From Pseudomonas wayambapalatensis (GTDB lineage Bacteria; Pseudomonadota; Gammaproteobacteria; Pseudomonadales; Pseudomonadaceae), in assembly GCA_014268975.2 (NCBI GenBank), contig CP077096.1:2393501-2457500 (forward strand): 64,000 nucleotides of DNA, read 5' to 3'. Below the pieces are notes generated by a model. The model saw only the letters and a list, made by a program, of their open reading frames with translations. It did not search any database and had not been told where the DNA came from. Every line of letters begins with the position of its first letter. The first letter of the stretch is position 1. Both the position numbers and the translations under genes were made by a program. Shown piece by piece: positions 62,384 to 64,000 of this stretch.

Positions 62384-62716
62384 GGGGTGCCTTCAGGTGT
62401 GCGTAACGCCAAGCGCCTGCAGGGTGTCGCGGGTGTATTGCATTGGCGGCCTGTACAGTGCAGTGCGAGTTTCATGCCACTGTGCATGGCTCTATGTGGC
62501 GGACATTTTTACATTAGGTGTCAGATATCGCCAGATGCAACACGTTCAGTTCGCCCGAGCGGCAACCCTCGGGCGCGTCAGCAGGCCGCCATGGAAGGTC
62601 TGCGTGTGTTCCTCACACCTCCTGCCCGCAATAGCGCTGATGTACAGGTGAGGCCGATAACCATCGGGGTTTCACAGTTTTTCCTTGGATAAAAAGAAGC
62701 ACGGGGTACACAACTG
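62384..62716. other. Divergent promoter region, mocR-like / gabP-like
   Basis: 333 bp without a gene. It contains the palindrome CTGTACAG (62451-62458) and a broader dyad described separately. A short GC-rich hairpin-like run is visible near 62552-62585 (GCCCGAGCGGCAACCCTCGGGCGCG). Confidence 0.6.
62451..62486. promoter_or_regulatory. Candidate MocR operator
   Basis: CTGTACAG is self-complementary; TGTACAGTG (62452-62460) and CACTGTGCA (62478-62486) form an 8-of-9 inverted repeat with a 17-nt spacer. Position between divergent regulator and permease genes fits a MocR site. Sequence symmetry only. Confidence 0.4.
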
Positions 62717-64000
62717 ATGGACGCAACATCCACATCCACCACCTCCGCGGAAGGCGGGCACGAGAGCAAGCTCAGTGCCTCGCTCAAGTCGCGCCACCTG
62801 ACGATGATGTCGATCGCCGGGGTCATTGGCGGCGCCTTGTTCGTCGGCTCTGGCAGCGTGATCCACAGCGCCGGCCCAGCGGCTGTCCTGGCGTACCTCG
62901 CCGGCGGCATCCTGGTGGTGCTGATCATGCGCATGCTCGGCGAGATGGCGACCTCCTCGCCGGACACCGGCTCGTTCTCCACCTATGCCGACCGCGCCAT
63001 CGGGCGCTGGGCCGGTTTCACCATCGGTTGGCTGTACTGGTGGTACTGGGTCATCCTCATGGCCTGGGAAGCCTACGTGGCGGGCAAGATCCTGCATGGC
63101 TTCTTCCCCGACGTCAGCGTCAACGTGTTCGTGCTGGCGACCACCTTGCTGCTGATCACCGTGAACTTCTTCAACGTCAAGCACTACGGCGAGTTCGAGT
63201 TCTGGTTCGCCTTGATCAAGGTGGTGGCGATCGTCTGCTTCCTGGTGGTGTGTACCGCCGCCGTGATGAACGTCTGGCAGTTCGGTGAGGTGCGCGGCAT
63301 CACCCACCTGACCGCCGAAGGCTTCATGCCCAACGGCATCACCACGGTGATCGGCGCCTTGCTCGGGGTGATGTTCGCCTTCCTCGGTGCCGAAATCGTG
63401 ACCATCGCGGCTTCGGAAGCGAAGGACCCGGCTACCCAGATCGTCAAGGCCACCAACTCGGTGGTGTGGCGTGTGTGCCTGTTCTACGTCGGCTCGATCT
63501 TCCTGATCGTCTGCCTGGTGCCGTGGAACGATCCGCACCTGGGCGTTTCCGGTTATGGCGCCTACCGCCGCACCCTGGAACTGCTGGGTGTGCCGTATGC
63601 CGAGCTGCTGATGAACTTCGTGGTGTTGACCTCGGTGAGCAGTTGCCTGATCTCCGGCCACTACACCGCTTCGCGCATGCTGTTCTCGCTGTCCCAGCGG
63701 GGCGATGCGCCGTCGTTCTTCAAGATCACCCGCGCCGGCACCGGTGTCCCGGTGTACGCAATCCTCGGCTCGTGCGCCGTGGCGGTGGTCTGCGCGCTGA
63801 TCAACTTCAGCGAGACCCTGCGCCCGAAGGACGTGCTGGAAACCCTGATGAACACCACTGGCATGATCGCCCTGCTGGTGTACCTGGTGATCGCCTTCTC
63901 GCAACTGCGCATGCGCCGCAAGCTGATCGCCGAGGGCCGCGAGGTGCGCCTGAAGATGTGGCTGTTCCCCTGGCTGACCTACCTGGTGATCGCCTTCATC
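62717..64000 (+). CDS. APC-family amino acid permease, GabP-like (3' end beyond window)
   Basis: At least 428 residues, frame still open at the window edge. Begins M-D-A-T-S-T-S-T-T-S; consensus V-I-G-G-A-L-F-V-G-S-G near 37-47 and about ten spans so far, with A-F-L-G-A-E-I-V-T-I-A-A near 222-233. Closest in look to gamma-aminobutyrate/amino acid-polyamine permeases. The divergent MocR gene supports a GABA or amino-acid substrate. A gene symbol gabP is plausible but unproven. Confidence 0.85.
   Translation, partial: MDATSTSTTSAEGGHESKLSASLKSRHLTMMSIAGVIGGALFVGSGSVIHSAGPAAVLAYLAGGILVVLIMRMLGEMATSSPDTGSFSTYADRAIGRWAGFTIGWLYWWYWVILMAWEAYVAGKILHGFFPDVSVNVFVLATTLLLITVNFFNVKHYGEFEFWFALIKVVAIVCFLVVCTAAVMNVWQFGEVRGITHLTAEGFMPNGITTVIGALLGVMFAFLGAEIVTIAASEAKDPATQIVKATNSVVWRVCLFYVGSIFLIVCLVPWNDPHLGVSGYGAYRRTLELLGVPYAELLMNFVVLTSVSSCLISGHYTASRMLFSLSQRGDAPSFFKITRAGTGVPVYAILGSCAVAVVCALINFSETLRPKDVLETLMNTTGMIALLVYLVIAFSQLRMRRKLIAEGREVRLKMWLFPWLTYLVIAFI

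Noticed and set aside
1..64000. tRNA, rRNA or integrase-attachment site for the acquired island
   Set aside because: I saw no tRNA-like cloverleaf, rRNA segment or integrase gene; the island is explained by IS elements, though a full scan would need a tool.

Overview
The window looks like a Pseudomonas chromosome, most likely the P. putida group. The evidence is high-GC coding with short intergenic gaps, P. putida-type REP palindromes, a lexA2-imuA-imuB-dnaE2 SOS mutagenesis cassette preceded by the GTAC-N4-GTGC box known for P. putida LexA2, and DUF3077/DUF6124-like small proteins. I saw no rRNA, tRNA or CRISPR array.

Layout. 1-7 kb: small lipoprotein, GNAT acetyltransferase, AAA ATPase, DJ-1/PfpI protein beside an apparently 5'-truncated AraC regulator, a membrane protein and a 5'-nucleotidase. 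7-11 kb: cytosine operon codB-pucR-codA. 10.9-11.5 kb: a pseudogene scar in which a LysE fragment abuts a TauE/SafE fragment. 12-18 kb: glycolate oxidase glcDEF behind an AbrB-type transporter with a divergent LysR gene. 19-21 kb: Lrp regulator and two LysE exporters. 21-25.6 kb: two similar hybrid histidine kinases facing each other. 25.7-34.8 kb: a catabolic cluster (GntR regulator, carboxymuconolactone decarboxylase-like protein, two flavin reductases, aldehyde dehydrogenase, alpha/beta hydrolase, DUF1185 protein, luciferase-like monooxygenase, NCS1 permease). It resembles a Rut pathway assembled from partly different parts and carries one operator-like motif at three promoters. 34.8-37.9 kb: chemoreceptor and type II NADH dehydrogenase-like flavoprotein. 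38.1-44.6 kb: a lower-GC acquired island with a full IS3-family element, an exact 684-bp partial copy of it, a diverged third IS fragment, a gene end cut by the IS, an arylamine N-acetyltransferase plus luciferase-like oxidoreductase pair, and an IS5-family element. 44.8-48.7 kb: Rrf2 regulator, cupin, LysR, MFS transporter, HAD hydrolase.

48.8-55.0 kb holds the most intriguing unit: seven tightly packed, mostly overlapping genes. They encode a thermostable-hemolysin-family protein (a family with GNAT/autoinducer-synthase resemblance), an AMP-binding acyl-activating enzyme, a heme-oxygenase-like diiron enzyme, a short-chain dehydrogenase, an exported TPR protein, and an OmpR-type two-component system. 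A TTCAGATTC direct repeat with 11-bp periodicity lies just upstream of the first gene. I infer an autoregulated operon that makes or modifies a fatty-acid-like molecule; I know of no characterised product.

55.2-61 kb is the SOS mutagenesis cassette. The window ends with a MocR-type regulator divergent from a GabP-like permease cut by the window edge.
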